A DNA stretch of 64,000 nucleotides from Flavobacterium stagni (GCF_004122105.1 NZ_SBKN01000003.1:290944-354943); one strand, 5' to 3'; counted from the stretch's first letter, positions 31,901 to 42,862 are shown. Notes: generated by a model not told the origin, from the letters alone. Program-made: numbers and translations.

Positions 31901-34900
31901 ATGAGTCTCTCTACGTTAAGTATCAAGCGACCCGTGTTTACCATCGTGGTCAATTTGCTCATTATTCTCTTCGGAATTTTGGGTTACTCCTATTTGGGAG
32001 TGCGTGAATTCCCGTCAATTGACCCAGCCGTGATTACGGTTCAAACCAATTATACAGGTGCCAATTCAGACATTATCGAACAACAAATTACCGAACCGCT
32101 GGAGAAAGCGATTAACTCCGTTGACGGTATTCGGAATATTTCGTCCAACTCAGCCCAAGGTTCGAGTACCATCAATGTCGAATTCAAATTAGAAAAAAAT
32201 CTAGAAGAAGCCGCCAATGATGTTCGGGACAAAGTATCCCAAGCCGTGCGTTCCTTGCCACAAGATATCGATGCACCACCTGTAGTTTCTAAGGCCGATG
32301 CCGATTCAGAGCCCATCATCACCATGACAGTTCAAAGCGATACCCGCAATGTAATGGACTTGAGTGATTATGCGGAAAATGTGTTGGCCGAACGTTTGCA
32401 AACCATTTCGGGAGTAAGTAGCGTCCAAGTTTGGGGACAAAAACGGTATGCGATGCGATTGTGGTTGGATCCTGTAAAAATGACTTCTTACGGATTGACC
32501 GTAAAAGATGTGATGACCGCCTTGGACAAACAAAATGTAGAATTGCCCTCCGGGAAAATTACAGGAAAAAACACCGAACTCACGGTACGTACCATGGGGA
32601 ATTTATCGGATGAAGAAGAATTCAACAACATTATTGTTTTAGCGGGAGAAGGCAAAACCATTCGTTTTAGCGATATCGGTCGGGCCGAATTAGCTCCGCA
32701 AGTGTTGGAATCCCAATTGACCGAATCCGGGAAACCGATGTTGGGATTGGCGATTATTCCGCAACCGGGAACCAATTACTTGGACATAGCCGATCAATTT
32801 TACAAACAATACGCTCAATTTGAAAAGGATTTACCGAAAGACATCCACTTGAATGTAGCGTTGGACAATACCTTATTCATTAAAAAATCAGTGACAGAAG
32901 TGGCAGAAACTTTATTGATTTCTATACTTCTTGTAATTTTAATCATCTATTTGTTCTTCCGCGATTGGTCGATTGCCTTCCGTCCGTTGTTGGATATTCC
33001 GGTATCGTTGATTGCCACCTTTTTCATCATGTATTTGTGTGGATTTTCAGTGAACGTGTTAACCTTATTGGCGATTGTATTGGCTACAGGATTAGTGGTG
33101 GATGACGGAATTGTAGTTACTGAAAACATCTTCAAGAAAGTCGAAGAAGGCATGTCCCCTATTGAAGCTGCAATTAAAGGTTCGAACGAAATCTTCTTTG
33201 CGGTAATCTCCATTTCCATTACGTTGGCAGCGGTATTTTTACCGATTATCTTTTTGGAAGGATTTGTCGGACGTTTGTTCCGAGAATTTGGGGTCGTCAT
33301 TGGAGCGGCCGTACTGGTCTCAGCCTTTGTATCGCTGACCTTAACGCCTATGTTGAATGCCTACTTGATGAAAGAAGGCGGACATAAACCAAGTCGTTTT
33401 TACGAGTTTACTGAACCCTATTTTGTGAGTCTCAACAAAGGCTATGCAGAGGCACTGCAAGGATTTCTGCGTAAAAAATGGCTGAGTTTCCCCATTCTGG
33501 CAGCTTGTATCGGATTGATTGTTTTATTTTTTACAATTCTCAAAAAAGAAACCGCTCCGTATGACGATCGCAATCTGGTCATCATGGGAATTACGACCCC
33601 TGAGGGTGCAACCTACGATTACACGGATCAATTGATGCAAGATATTTCTAAGATGATCAACGATTCGATTCCCGAGAAAAAAGTGGGATTGATCGTGACT
33701 TCGCCTTCCTTCTTTACTTCAGCGGTAAATACGGGAAGGGTGCGCTTGGCTTTGGTTGATCCCGAAAAACGTCAAAAGAGTCAGAAAGAAATTGCCGATA
33801 ATTTAAGCAAATGGACCAAAAAATATACGGATGCAAAAGTAACCGTATCCGAACAACCTACGATTTCGGTGAACCGCCGCGGTGGGCTACCCATTCAATA
33901 TGTGATTCAGGCTCAATCGTTTGAAAAATTGCGTGAAAAGATTCCGCAGTTTATGGAAGAAGCTACTAAAGATCCTACCTTCTCGATTGTGGATGTGAAT
34001 TTGAAATTCAACAAACCCGAATTGAATATTTCGATAGATCGAGAGAAGGCAGAGAGTTTAGGAGTTTCCGTGATTGATGTGGCGCAAACGCTGCAACTTT
34101 CATTGAGTGGTCAACGTTTCGGTTATTTCATGCGCAATGGCAAACAATACCAAGTGATTGGCCAATTTGATGATAAAGATCGCGACGATCCGTTGGATTT
34201 GACCTCGATGTTTGTGAAAAATAACAAAGGGGAACTGATTCAAATGGACAATTTGGTGCAAGTGGAAGAACAAAGTAATCCGCCCCAATTGTACCACAAC
34301 AATCGCTACATGTCGGCAACAGTTTCGGCTGGTTTAGCCCCAGGTAAAAGTATCGGCGACGGCATTGAAGCGATGAATGCGATTGGTAAGAAAGTCCTCG
34401 ATGATTCGTTTACTACCGATTTAAGTGGCGAGTCCCGTGACTTTACCGAAAGTAGTTCGAATACGTCTTTTGCCTTTGGTTTGGCATTATTACTCATCTA
34501 TTTGATTCTAGCTGCCCAATTTGAAAGTTTTATCGATCCGTTCATTATCATTCTAACCGTGCCCATGGCGGTAGCCGGAGCCTTATTGTCACTTTGGTTA
34601 TTTGGCCAAACGTGGAATATTTTCAGTCAGATTGGTACCGTAATGTTGATTGGATTGGTGACCAAGAATGGTATTTTGATCGTCGAATTTGCGAATCAGT
34701 TGCGGGAACAAGGGCACACCAAATACGAAGCTATTGTAGAAGCTTCAGAAGCGCGTTTGCGTCCCATTCTGATGACGAGTTTGGCGATTGCCTTGGGAGC
34801 ATTACCGATTGCAATGTCCTTAGGCGCTGCGTCAACGAGTCGCATCGGGATGGGAGTTGTCATTGTAGGGGGAACATTATTCTCTTTACTCCTCACCCTT

Positions 34901-34978
34901 TTTGTAATTCCTGCCATCTATTTAATGTGGTCCAAAGCGCGCAAGCACCGACCCGAATTTGATAACTTAGTCGATTAA
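31901..34978 (+). CDS. RND-family efflux pump, inner-membrane permease
   Basis: A 1025-residue HAE1-type transporter with 12 expected membrane helices and two large periplasmic loops. The proton-relay pair is visible in helix 4 (GLVVDDGIVVTEN, about residue 404). The N-terminal SIKRPVFTIVVN and the late SRIGMGVVIVGG are typical of the AcrB/MexB group. It exports small toxic molecules in exchange for protons as part of the tripartite complex coded by the flanking genes. Confidence 0.95.
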   Translation: MSLSTLSIKRPVFTIVVNLLIILFGILGYSYLGVREFPSIDPAVITVQTNYTGANSDIIEQQITEPLEKAINSVDGIRNISSNSAQGSSTINVEFKLEKNLEEAANDVRDKVSQAVRSLPQDIDAPPVVSKADADSEPIITMTVQSDTRNVMDLSDYAENVLAERLQTISGVSSVQVWGQKRYAMRLWLDPVKMTSYGLTVKDVMTALDKQNVELPSGKITGKNTELTVRTMGNLSDEEEFNNIIVLAGEGKTIRFSDIGRAELAPQVLESQLTESGKPMLGLAIIPQPGTNYLDIADQFYKQYAQFEKDLPKDIHLNVALDNTLFIKKSVTEVAETLLISILLVILIIYLFFRDWSIAFRPLLDIPVSLIATFFIMYLCGFSVNVLTLLAIVLATGLVVDDGIVVTENIFKKVEEGMSPIEAAIKGSNEIFFAVISISITLAAVFLPIIFLEGFVGRLFREFGVVIGAAVLVSAFVSLTLTPMLNAYLMKEGGHKPSRFYEFTEPYFVSLNKGYAEALQGFLRKKWLSFPILAACIGLIVLFFTILKKETAPYDDRNLVIMGITTPEGATYDYTDQLMQDISKMINDSIPEKKVGLIVTSPSFFTSAVNTGRVRLALVDPEKRQKSQKEIADNLSKWTKKYTDAKVTVSEQPTISVNRRGGLPIQYVIQAQSFEKLREKIPQFMEEATKDPTFSIVDVNLKFNKPELNISIDREKAESLGVSVIDVAQTLQLSLSGQRFGYFMRNGKQYQVIGQFDDKDRDDPLDLTSMFVKNNKGELIQMDNLVQVEEQSNPPQLYHNNRYMSATVSAGLAPGKSIGDGIEAMNAIGKKVLDDSFTTDLSGESRDFTESSSNTSFAFGLALLLIYLILAAQFESFIDPFIIILTVPMAVAGALLSLWLFGQTWNIFSQIGTVMLIGLVTKNGILIVEFANQLREQGHTKYEAIVEASEARLRPILMTSLAIALGALPIAMSLGAASTSRIGMGVVIVGGTLFSLLLTLFVIPAIYLMWSKARKHRPEFDNLVD

Positions 34979-34980
34979 TT

Positions 34981-36279
34981 ATGCAACGATATACGGTCTT
35001 TTTATTTGTGTTGTTCGGACTTCAACTGAGTTCGGCGCAACAACTTTTAACCTTAGAAGAGGCTATTAAAATAGCACTTGAGAATAATTTTGATATTCAA
35101 TTGGCCAAGAACAATTTAAAAATTGACGAAACCAATAATTATATCGGAAATGCAGGGATGTTACCCAATGTTTCGGCCAATATTACCGACACCAATTCGA
35201 GAACCAATACGACCCAAGTTCAAGGCGGTACAGAACGCACATTGAATGGTGCCAAAAACTTGAATTTGAATTATGGTGTTTCGTTAGATTGGACCGTATT
35301 TGACGGTTTAAAAATGTTTGCTCGCAAAGAACAATTAAATAAATTGGAGCAACAGGGTCAGGCCGAATTAAAGAGTGCTATTTTATCTAAAATTAGTGCG
35401 GTGTACCTCGCCTATTATGATTTGGTGCAACAGCAACAACAAATCAAGGCATTGGATACCACGATTGTCATCTCTAAAGAACGGTTACAAACGGCACAAA
35501 ACCGCTACAGTATTGGAAAAGCGGCCAAATTGGAAGTTTTAAATGCGCAAGTGGATTTGAATACGGATGAGAGTTTGTTGATCCAACAAAAAGAACAATT
35601 TAAAGCTTCACAGATTCAATTAAACACCTTATTAGCTCGGGATGTAGCTTTGGAATTTAGTGTTTTAAATGCTTTAGAAGTGGATGATCGATTGGTTTTA
35701 GACGATTTAAAAAACTTAGCCAAGTCACAAAATCCGCAACTGCAGGCCCAAGTCTTGAATAAGAACATAGCCGAATTGCAATTGAAGCAAGTCAAAGCAG
35801 GGCGCTATCCTACTGTAAAAGTAAATACAGGCTATACCATTGGCCGCACAGAAGCTTCGTTGGGTTTCATCACCCAGTCGCAAAGTCGGGGCTTAACGTA
35901 TGGTTTCTCGGCTTCTGTTCCTATCTTTCAAGGAAGTCAGATTAGTCGAAACGAAAAGATAGCCAAACTTCAAGTAACCAATGCTGAAATCACTATAAAA
36001 CAGCAAGAGTTATTGTTGGAAAGTCAGTTGCAAAGCGCTTTTGCGAGTTATCTTTCCAACAAGAAATTGGTGGAAATGGAAGCGAAAAACGTATCGATAG
36101 CCGAACAAAATTTGGACATCACGTTGGCTAAATTCAAGATTGGCACCATTACTCCGGTTGAATTTCGCACCGCGCAACAAGGATTTATTGAAGCCAAAGT
36201 ACGTTACAGCAATGCCTTGTATCAAACTAAGATTTACGAAATCAGCTTAAAAGAATTGGCTGGAAGTTTGACGTTTTAG
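34981..36279 (+). CDS. TolC-like outer-membrane efflux channel
   Basis: A 432-residue protein with a signal peptide (cleavage after SSAQ, about residue 20), starting 2 bases after the permease. Two OEP repeats (about 25-215 and 235-425) rich in Gln and Ala helices form the trimeric barrel and periplasmic tunnel. It completes the efflux operon. Confidence 0.93.
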   Translation: MQRYTVFLFVLFGLQLSSAQQLLTLEEAIKIALENNFDIQLAKNNLKIDETNNYIGNAGMLPNVSANITDTNSRTNTTQVQGGTERTLNGAKNLNLNYGVSLDWTVFDGLKMFARKEQLNKLEQQGQAELKSAILSKISAVYLAYYDLVQQQQQIKALDTTIVISKERLQTAQNRYSIGKAAKLEVLNAQVDLNTDESLLIQQKEQFKASQIQLNTLLARDVALEFSVLNALEVDDRLVLDDLKNLAKSQNPQLQAQVLNKNIAELQLKQVKAGRYPTVKVNTGYTIGRTEASLGFITQSQSRGLTYGFSASVPIFQGSQISRNEKIAKLQVTNAEITIKQQELLLESQLQSAFASYLSNKKLVEMEAKNVSIAEQNLDITLAKFKIGTITPVEFRTAQQGFIEAKVRYSNALYQTKIYEISLKELAGSLTF

Positions 36280-36302
36280 TTATTTTTGGCAAAAAACTAA
36301 CC

Positions 36303-37166
36303 ATGGTACAATACAATCCCAAAGACTGGATTATTTTCATTTTTCGTTTTCACAAATCGGATACGTTTCGCCAACTGTTTCCCATGATGGTTTTGATTGG
36401 GTTGTATACGTCGGGAATTTGTTATTTGGAAATGGCCGTTTGGCAACTTTCGGAAAGCAGTCATGTCAAAAACATTCCGATCATGCATGGTTTGGTGGGA
36501 TTTGTAATTTCTTTATTGCTTGCTTACCGCACGAATACGGCTTATGATCGTTGGTGGGAAGGGCGAAAATTATGGGGATCGCTGGTGAATAACAGTCGGA
36601 ACCTTGCTTTAAAACTATCGGTCATGTTGAAAGACGACCGGGACAAATTGTATTTTCGACGTATAATTCCCGTGTATGCTTCGGTGTTGCAAAAACATTT
36701 AGCGGATGAAGAAACTTCCAAAACGTTATTTGATGATTTGGATTTAGAAATGGATCATCACAAACACCGTCCGAATCAAGTTGCACGTGGTTTGTATCAA
36801 AAAGCGAATGATTTGTATGTTTCAGGAAAAATTACGGGGGATCAATTGATTGTAATAAACAGCGAATTGCAATCGTTTACCGATGTTTGCGGGGCTTGTG
36901 AACGGATTAAAAACACGCCTATTCCCTACTCCTATAGTGCTTTTATCAAAAAATTTATCTTCATTTATGTCATGACCTTACCCTTTGGTTATGTCTTTAG
37001 TTTGGGCTATTACACGATTCCGGTGGTCATTTTTATCTTCTATGTTTTGGCGAGTTTGGAATTGATTGCTGAAGAAATCGAAGATCCGTTTGGGAACGAT
37101 GTTAACGATTTGCCGACCCAAAAGATTGCCTCCAATATCAAAAAACATATCGAAGAAATACTCTAA
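36303..37166 (+). CDS. Bestrophin-family anion channel protein
   Basis: A 287-residue membrane protein of the bestrophin (UPF0187) family. It has helices at about 23-45, 57-73, 214-232 and 236-255, and the family segment RTNTAYDRWWEGRKLWG (about 77-93). Bacterial homologues form pentameric ion channels. It follows the efflux operon after 23 bases and may be read from the same transcript, though no shared function is obvious. Confidence 0.88.
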   Translation: MVQYNPKDWIIFIFRFHKSDTFRQLFPMMVLIGLYTSGICYLEMAVWQLSESSHVKNIPIMHGLVGFVISLLLAYRTNTAYDRWWEGRKLWGSLVNNSRNLALKLSVMLKDDRDKLYFRRIIPVYASVLQKHLADEETSKTLFDDLDLEMDHHKHRPNQVARGLYQKANDLYVSGKITGDQLIVINSELQSFTDVCGACERIKNTPIPYSYSAFIKKFIFIYVMTLPFGYVFSLGYYTIPVVIFIFYVLASLELIAEEIEDPFGNDVNDLPTQKIASNIKKHIEEIL

Positions 37167-37249
37167 CTATAGTAATTCAGCAATTTTTAAGGAAACGTTT
37201 TCATTCCTATTTTTATTTATTTGTATCTTAGTGAAACAAATGACTATTT

Positions 37250-38176
37250 ATGGCTGTTAAAGCGCTACTCAATAAACCTGCACTCACGCATGAAAAATCG
37301 TTAAAAACGTTGGTAGAAAACCGAACGATTTTCTCGTTGGATCATTGTGAATTGAACATTTTTGAAACCTATCAAAAATCGGAATTGGTACCGTTGAAGT
37401 TCAACGACTTGGTCGTGACTAGCATGTTGCGCGGAAAGAAAGTCATGCATTTGTTTGAAGATCCGAGTTTTGATTACCTTCCGGGTGAAACGGTGATCGT
37501 TCCGGGTAATGCTGAAATGAAAATTGATTTCCCAGAAGCTTCCCAAGACAATCCAACCCAATGTATTGCTTTAGCCATTGACCAACCCATTATTAAAAGT
37601 ACGTTAGATTTCCTCAATGAAAAATACCCCAAAGAGGGTCGGAATAATTTGTGGAAATTGGACCATGAAAACTATTTCTTTTACAATAATGTCGAATTGG
37701 CGGGTACGATTAACAAGCTCATTAAAGAATGTATGGGCGATTCGTTAACCAAAGATGCGATTGCCGATTTGACCTTACAAGAACTGATTATTCGCATTAT
37801 TCAAACCCAGACGGCCAAACGTTATGAGGATGATCAATTCATCAATATCTCAAGTCCGATTGCACCTGTTGTCGAATTCATCAAAACCAATATTCACAAC
37901 ACCATCAACCTCAAAGACCTGAGCGATAAAGCGTGTATGAGTCCGACGAGTTTCTACCGTTACTTCAAACGAGAGCTAGGAATGAGTCCGATCGAATTTA
38001 TTCTCAACGAAAAAATCAAATACGCCAAAAAATTATTGAGCAATCCCAAAATCAATGTCAACGAGGTATCGTATGCGACTGGATTTGAAGATTGCAATTA
38101 CTTTATTCGTTTATTCAAAAAATACGAAGGCGTCACACCCAAGCAATACCAATTGATGAATTTCACGATGCATTAA
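37250..38176 (+). CDS. AraC-family transcriptional regulator
   Basis: A 308-residue regulator: N-terminal sensor domain of the AraC_N type (about 25-180) and a C-terminal double helix-turn-helix (about 205-300; LSDKACMSPTSFYRYFKRE and VSYATGFEDCNYFIRLFKKYEG). Its stop overlaps the stop of the convergent DUF779 gene by 4 bases. This regulator next to DUF779 and aldehyde dehydrogenase genes is a recurring arrangement, and it likely activates the dehydrogenase in response to an alcohol or aldehyde. Confidence 0.9.
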   Translation: MAVKALLNKPALTHEKSLKTLVENRTIFSLDHCELNIFETYQKSELVPLKFNDLVVTSMLRGKKVMHLFEDPSFDYLPGETVIVPGNAEMKIDFPEASQDNPTQCIALAIDQPIIKSTLDFLNEKYPKEGRNNLWKLDHENYFFYNNVELAGTINKLIKECMGDSLTKDAIADLTLQELIIRIIQTQTAKRYEDDQFINISSPIAPVVEFIKTNIHNTINLKDLSDKACMSPTSFYRYFKRELGMSPIEFILNEKIKYAKKLLSNPKINVNEVSYATGFEDCNYFIRLFKKYEGVTPKQYQLMNFTMH

Positions 38177-38553
38177 TCGTAGCTGTTGTAGCGCACGGGT
38201 TCCAATTGTTCCAACTCTTCCGACTCAAACAATCGGTATTTTACTTGAAAGGTTTTTCCGTAGGGTGTTTCTAATGAGAATCCGCCAGGACCATGGCCAT
38301 TGGTAACATCCAAGGTAAAGTGGGCATGTTTCCAATATTCGAACAAATCTTTATCCAACCAAAAATCAAATCCGTTAATTTTACCGATGCAGACATCGCC
38401 TGAACGGAGCATAAAACCGCCTTTTTCAAAGCATTGGGGTTGGGTTCCTTCACAACACCCGCCCGCTTGGTAGAACATCAAAGGACCGAATTTTTCTTCC
38501 AGCATCACAATTACTTCTAGGGCTTCTGGGGTAACATCTAAACGTGACAGCAT
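38173..38553 (-). CDS. DUF779 protein, aldehyde-dehydrogenase partner
   Basis: A 126-residue DUF779 protein with the family segment GGCCEGTQPQCF (about 32-43). Its three Cys could bind a metal. DUF779 genes usually lie next to aldehyde dehydrogenases of alcohol breakdown, as here; the biochemical role is not established. It lies 81 bases downstream of the dehydrogenase, separated by a strong hairpin. Confidence 0.9.
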   Translation of the reverse strand: MLSRLDVTPEALEVIVMLEEKFGPLMFYQAGGCCEGTQPQCFEKGGFMLRSGDVCIGKINGFDFWLDKDLFEYWKHAHFTLDVTNGHGPGGFSLETPYGKTFQVKYRLFESEELEQLEPVRYNSYD

Positions 38554-38573
38554 ATTTTTTTGTTTTAAATAGA

Positions 38574-38609
38574 AACCGCAAATTGGCTGATAAAAACCAA
38601 TTTGCGGTT
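38574..38609. terminator. 13-base-pair hairpin between aldehyde dehydrogenase and DUF779 genes
   Basis: AACCGCAAATTGG (38574-38586) pairs perfectly with CCAATTTGCGGTT (38597-38609), loop of 10. In minus-strand reading it is followed by a weak T-rich tract only (TTTCTATTTAAAAC), so it may be a leaky terminator or a processing/stability element that sets the ratio of the two products. Confidence 0.6.
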
Positions 38610-38634
38610 AAAGGAATACTAATTAAACGAACTA

Positions 38635-40140
38635 TTAAAAGAATCCTAATTTATTTTTGTTGTACGAAATCAACATGTTTTTAGTTTGACGGTAGTGATC
38701 CAACATCATTTTGTGGTTTTCACGTCCGATACCGGATTGTTTGTATCCACCAAACGGTGCTCCTGCGGGATACGCATGGTATTGGTTCACCCACACACGA
38801 CCGGCTTTGATGGCACGAGGTACTTGGTACAACTCGTGGGCATCACGTGTCCAAACACCGGCACCTAAACCGTACATGGTATCGTTGGCAATTTCGATCG
38901 CTTCTTCGGTGGATTTAAAGGTTGTTACAGCTAATACCGGTCCGAAGATTTCCTCTTGGAAGATACGCATTTTGTTATGGCCTTTGAAAACGGTCGGTTG
39001 AATATAATAACCACCTTCCAAATCACCACCCAAATGGTTCACTTCTCCACCACATAGTAACTCCGCTCCTTCTTCTTTACCCAATTGGATATACGAAAGG
39101 ATTTTATCTTTTTGGATTTGAGATGCTTGCGCGCCCATCATTACGGTTGGATCAAAAGGATTACCCAATTTCACAGCGGCTACGCGTTCTAATACCTTTT
39201 CCATGAATTTGTCATAGATGGATTCATGTACCAATAGTCTGGACGGACAGGTACACACTTCTCCTTGGTTCAAGCAGAACAATACCACACCTTCTAATGC
39301 TTTATCGAAGAATTCGTCGTCAGCATCCATCACTGAGGGGAAGAAAATATTAGGCGACTTCCCTCCTAGTTCCAAGGTTACTGGGATGATATTTTCAGTG
39401 GCATATTGCATTACCATGCGACCTGTAGCGGTAGAACCGGTGAATGCAGCTTTGGCTACTTTTGGATTGGTTACTAAAGTACGACCCAACTCTGCACCAA
39501 ATCCGTTTACGATATTAATTACACCGGCAGGAATTAGATCGGCAATAAGTTCCATGAGCACCATAATAGAAATTGGCGTACTTTCAGCGGGTTTTAACAC
39601 TACACAGTTTCCAGCAGCAAGTGCAGGCGCCAATTTCCAAACCGCCATAAGGATGGGGAAATTCCAAGGGATAATTTGTGCAACAACGCCAATCGGTTCA
39701 TGAACAATAATAGAAACCGTATCTTTATCCAATTCGCTTATCGAACCTTCTTCGGCACGAATCACACTGGCAAAGTAACGGAAATGATCGATCGCCAAAG
39801 GTAGATCGGCGGCCATTGTTTCGCGAATGGCTTTTCCATTGTCTAGAGTTTCAACAGCAGCAAGGTGTGCTAAGTTGGCTTCTAATCGGTCAGCTACCTT
39901 ATTTAAAATAATGCTGCGTTCTGTTTTGGAAGTCTGACTCCACGATTCAAAAGCGGCATGGGCAGCATTCACTGCATTTTCAATATCCATTTTTGCGGAA
40001 TGTGCCGCTTTGGCCATGATTTTGCCGTCAACTGGTGAAATTACATCGAAATATTGTCCTGTAGAAGGCGCCGTCCATTTCCCATTAATGTAATTATCAT
40101 ATTTCTCTTTCAGTTGCGGTCTTTGTACTAAATTACTCAT
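38635..40140 (-). CDS. NAD-dependent aldehyde dehydrogenase
   Basis: A 501-residue cytoplasmic enzyme of the ALDH superfamily, with the cofactor region ([12 protein letters not shown] at about 158-169, FTGSTATGR at about 233-241), general base E257 in LELGG and nucleophile C296 in [10 protein letters not shown]. It resembles AldB/ExaC-type acetaldehyde dehydrogenases, which also come with DUF779. A promoter candidate is TAATTTTG on the minus strand (40169-40176). Oxidation of short-chain aldehydes is likely. Confidence 0.93.
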   Translation of the reverse strand: MSNLVQRPQLKEKYDNYINGKWTAPSTGQYFDVISPVDGKIMAKAAHSAKMDIENAVNAAHAAFESWSQTSKTERSIILNKVADRLEANLAHLAAVETLDNGKAIRETMAADLPLAIDHFRYFASVIRAEEGSISELDKDTVSIIVHEPIGVVAQIIPWNFPILMAVWKLAPALAAGNCVVLKPAESTPISIMVLMELIADLIPAGVINIVNGFGAELGRTLVTNPKVAKAAFTGSTATGRMVMQYATENIIPVTLELGGKSPNIFFPSVMDADDEFFDKALEGVVLFCLNQGEVCTCPSRLLVHESIYDKFMEKVLERVAAVKLGNPFDPTVMMGAQASQIQKDKILSYIQLGKEEGAELLCGGEVNHLGGDLEGGYYIQPTVFKGHNKMRIFQEEIFGPVLAVTTFKSTEEAIEIANDTMYGLGAGVWTRDAHELYQVPRAIKAGRVWVNQYHAYPAGAPFGGYKQSGIGRENHKMMLDHYRQTKNMLISYNKNKLGFF

Positions 40141-40339
40141 CGTCTTTAAGATTTTTTGTTTGCAGAATCAAAATTAGAAGCTACATCGATTGAGGAATAG
40201 CACTTTTATTTCAAACTATAGCACAAATTTGTTAACCTCGAAATTTTAACTTAAAATATTTACACATCTTTCAATTTTATTCTCAAATAATTAACAGATT
40301 CACAGCGCCAATTAAAACTGTAATCCTTAAAAATATTTT

Positions 40340-40369
40340 TTAGTTTACGTCCCGATATCCTTATCTTTG
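40340..40369 (+). promoter_or_regulatory. Promoter of pheT
   Basis: TATCTTTG (40362-40369), a perfect -7 box, 26 bases before the start codon. The -33 region (TTTTTTAG near 40335-40342) is weak. Confidence 0.5.
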
Positions 40370-40394
40370 CACCCGTTAAAAAACCATTACCACC

Positions 40395-42818
40395 ATGCGT
40401 ATTTCCTATAATTGGCTTAAGCAATTTTTAAAAATCGATTTACCTTCAGATGAAACAGCTGCACTTTTAACCGACCTTGGTTTGGAAGTGGAAGTGGTTG
40501 AAAAATACCAATCAGTGAAGGGCGGACTTTTGGGCGTGGTTGTAGGTGAAGTGAAAACTTGTGAAAAACATCCCGATGCAGATCGTTTGAAAGTAACAAC
40601 GGTTGATTTGGGCGATGGAAATCCTCCCGTGCAAATTGTTTGTGGTGCTCCGAATGTGGCTGCAGGTCAGAAAGTTCCTGTAGCAACAGTTGGGACTAAA
40701 TTATTTGACAAAGACGGCAACGAATTTGAAATCAAAAAAGGGAAAATTCGCGGTCAAGAAAGTCACGGAATGATTTGCGCAGAAGATGAATTGGGCATAG
40801 GTGACAACCATGACGGCATCATGATTTTGGATGCCAAATTGAGACCTGGCACACCATTAGCCGAAGTGTTGAAAATTGAAAATGACGAAGTTTTTGAAAT
40901 CGGATTAACACCTAACCGCGCGGATGCCATGTCACACATGGGTGTAGCCAGAGATTTGCGTGCCGGATTATTATTGCGCAATAAAAATATTGAATTGATC
41001 ACGCCTTCGGTTTCTGCTTTCAAAGTAGACAAACGAACGCTTAAAATCCCAGTTGACGTGGTAGACAGTAAATTGGCACCTCGTTATTGTGGGGTAACAA
41101 TTTCTGGAATCAAAGTAAAACCATCCCCTGAATGGTTGCAAAACCGACTAAAAGCGATTGGATTAACACCCAAAAACAATATTGTAGACGTTACCAATTA
41201 CATTTTACACGAATTGGGGCAACCGTTACACGCGTTTGATGCCGCTAAAATCAACGGTAAATTGACCGTCAAAACGGTGGCTGCTGGAACCAAGTTTGTG
41301 ACGTTGGACGATGTGGAGCGTACGTTACACGAAGACGATTTGATGATTTGTGATGATAACGGGCCGTTGTGCATGGCTGGGGTTTTCGGCGGAAAATCTT
41401 CGGGTGTTACTGAAACGACAACGTCTATCTTTTTGGAAAGTGCTTATTTCAATCCGGTGACCATTCGTAAAACCGCAAAACGTCACGGCTTAAGTACGGA
41501 TGCTTCTTTCCGTTTTGAAAGAGGAATTGATCCAAATATCACGGAATATGCTTTGAAACGCGCTTCGATGTTAATTTTAGAAGTGGCCGGTGGCGAAATG
41601 ACTTCAGATGTGGTGGACTTGTATCCGAAAAAAGTGGAAGATTTCTCGGTGTTTTTGAATTTTGACAAAGCCTTCAAATTGATTGGGCAAGAAATTCCGA
41701 AAGAAACCATCAAGAAAATCTTAGCTTCTTTAGATATTAAAGTAAACAGTATTACGGATGCTGGTTTGGGATTAATTATTCCGGCGTACCGTGTAGATGT
41801 GCAACGAGAAATCGATGTGATTGAAGATATTTTACGCGTTTACGGTTATAACAATGTCAATTTCACCAAAAAAATCAACGCTACGGTTGCGAATTCACCG
41901 CGAACAGAAGATTATAAAATTCAAAATATTGTAGCCAATCAATTGAATTCTCTAGGTTTTCATGAAATGATGGCCAATTCGTTGACTACAGGTGATTATG
42001 TGAAATTATCACCCCAATTGAAAGAGGACAACAATGTGACGATGCTTAATCCGTTAAGTAACGATTTGGCAACTATGCGTCAGTCGATGTTGTTTTCCGG
42101 TCTTGAGGCAGTTTCGTATAATATCAACCGTAAGAATAGTGATTTAAAATTATTCGAAATTGGTAAAACCTACCATAAGTTATTGTCAGGATTCAGTGAG
42201 AAAAAACACTTGACTGTTTTCATGACGGGAAATCGTTCTGCGGAGAGTTGGACGGGACCACAAAAGGCTACGGATTTCTTTGTATTCAAAGGAATCATCA
42301 AATCGATTTTTGACCGTTTAGGCTATACCAAAGTACAGGATAAACCCGTGCATAATGATGTTTTTGCCGAGGGAATTGCGCTTTGTTTGGGGAATGATGT
42401 TTTGGTTGAATTTGGAACCGTTAAAAAACACATTTTAAAGCACTTTGATATTAAGCAAGATGTTTTTTATGCCGACTTTAATTGGGATTTAATTATTAAA
42501 ATGATTTCGAATAAAATCAAATTCCAAGACATTCCAAAGTATCCCGAAGTACGACGTGATTTAGCATTATTAGTCGACCAATCGGTGAGTTTTGAATCGG
42601 TATATAATTTGGCCCGTCAATCTGAAAAAAGCTTGTTGAAACAAATCAACTTGTTTGATGTGTATGAGGGCAAAAATTTACCTGAGGGTAAAAAATCGTA
42701 TGCGGTAAGTTTTGTATTGCAAGATACTTCTAAAACATTGACCGATACGCAAATTGACAAAATCATGAGCAAATTGCAACAACAATTTGAAACTGAACTG
42801 GGAGCGCAATTGCGATAA
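40395..42818 (+). CDS. pheT: Phenylalanine-tRNA ligase beta subunit
   Basis: An 807-residue subunit of full bacterial length: EMAP/tRNA-binding domain (about 40-150), B3/B4 domain (about 210-390; editing site region ending in SFRFERGID), B5 domain (about 400-470), catalytic-like core (about 480-700) and the C-terminal anticodon-binding FDX-ACB domain (about 710-807; KYPEVRRDLALLVD). With PheS it charges tRNA-Phe. pheS is not adjacent, which is common in this phylum. Confidence 0.97.
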   Translation: MRISYNWLKQFLKIDLPSDETAALLTDLGLEVEVVEKYQSVKGGLLGVVVGEVKTCEKHPDADRLKVTTVDLGDGNPPVQIVCGAPNVAAGQKVPVATVGTKLFDKDGNEFEIKKGKIRGQESHGMICAEDELGIGDNHDGIMILDAKLRPGTPLAEVLKIENDEVFEIGLTPNRADAMSHMGVARDLRAGLLLRNKNIELITPSVSAFKVDKRTLKIPVDVVDSKLAPRYCGVTISGIKVKPSPEWLQNRLKAIGLTPKNNIVDVTNYILHELGQPLHAFDAAKINGKLTVKTVAAGTKFVTLDDVERTLHEDDLMICDDNGPLCMAGVFGGKSSGVTETTTSIFLESAYFNPVTIRKTAKRHGLSTDASFRFERGIDPNITEYALKRASMLILEVAGGEMTSDVVDLYPKKVEDFSVFLNFDKAFKLIGQEIPKETIKKILASLDIKVNSITDAGLGLIIPAYRVDVQREIDVIEDILRVYGYNNVNFTKKINATVANSPRTEDYKIQNIVANQLNSLGFHEMMANSLTTGDYVKLSPQLKEDNNVTMLNPLSNDLATMRQSMLFSGLEAVSYNINRKNSDLKLFEIGKTYHKLLSGFSEKKHLTVFMTGNRSAESWTGPQKATDFFVFKGIIKSIFDRLGYTKVQDKPVHNDVFAEGIALCLGNDVLVEFGTVKKHILKHFDIKQDVFYADFNWDLIIKMISNKIKFQDIPKYPEVRRDLALLVDQSVSFESVYNLARQSEKSLLKQINLFDVYEGKNLPEGKKSYAVSFVLQDTSKTLTDTQIDKIMSKLQQQFETELGAQLR

Positions 42819-42835
42819 ACCAATAGAACCAATAC

Positions 42836-42862
42836 AAAAGCCGTCTTCGTGACGGTTTTTTT
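42836..42862 (+). terminator. Terminator of pheT
   Basis: GCCGTC, loop TTCGT, GACGGT followed by seven T, 18 bases after the stop. Confidence 0.85.
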
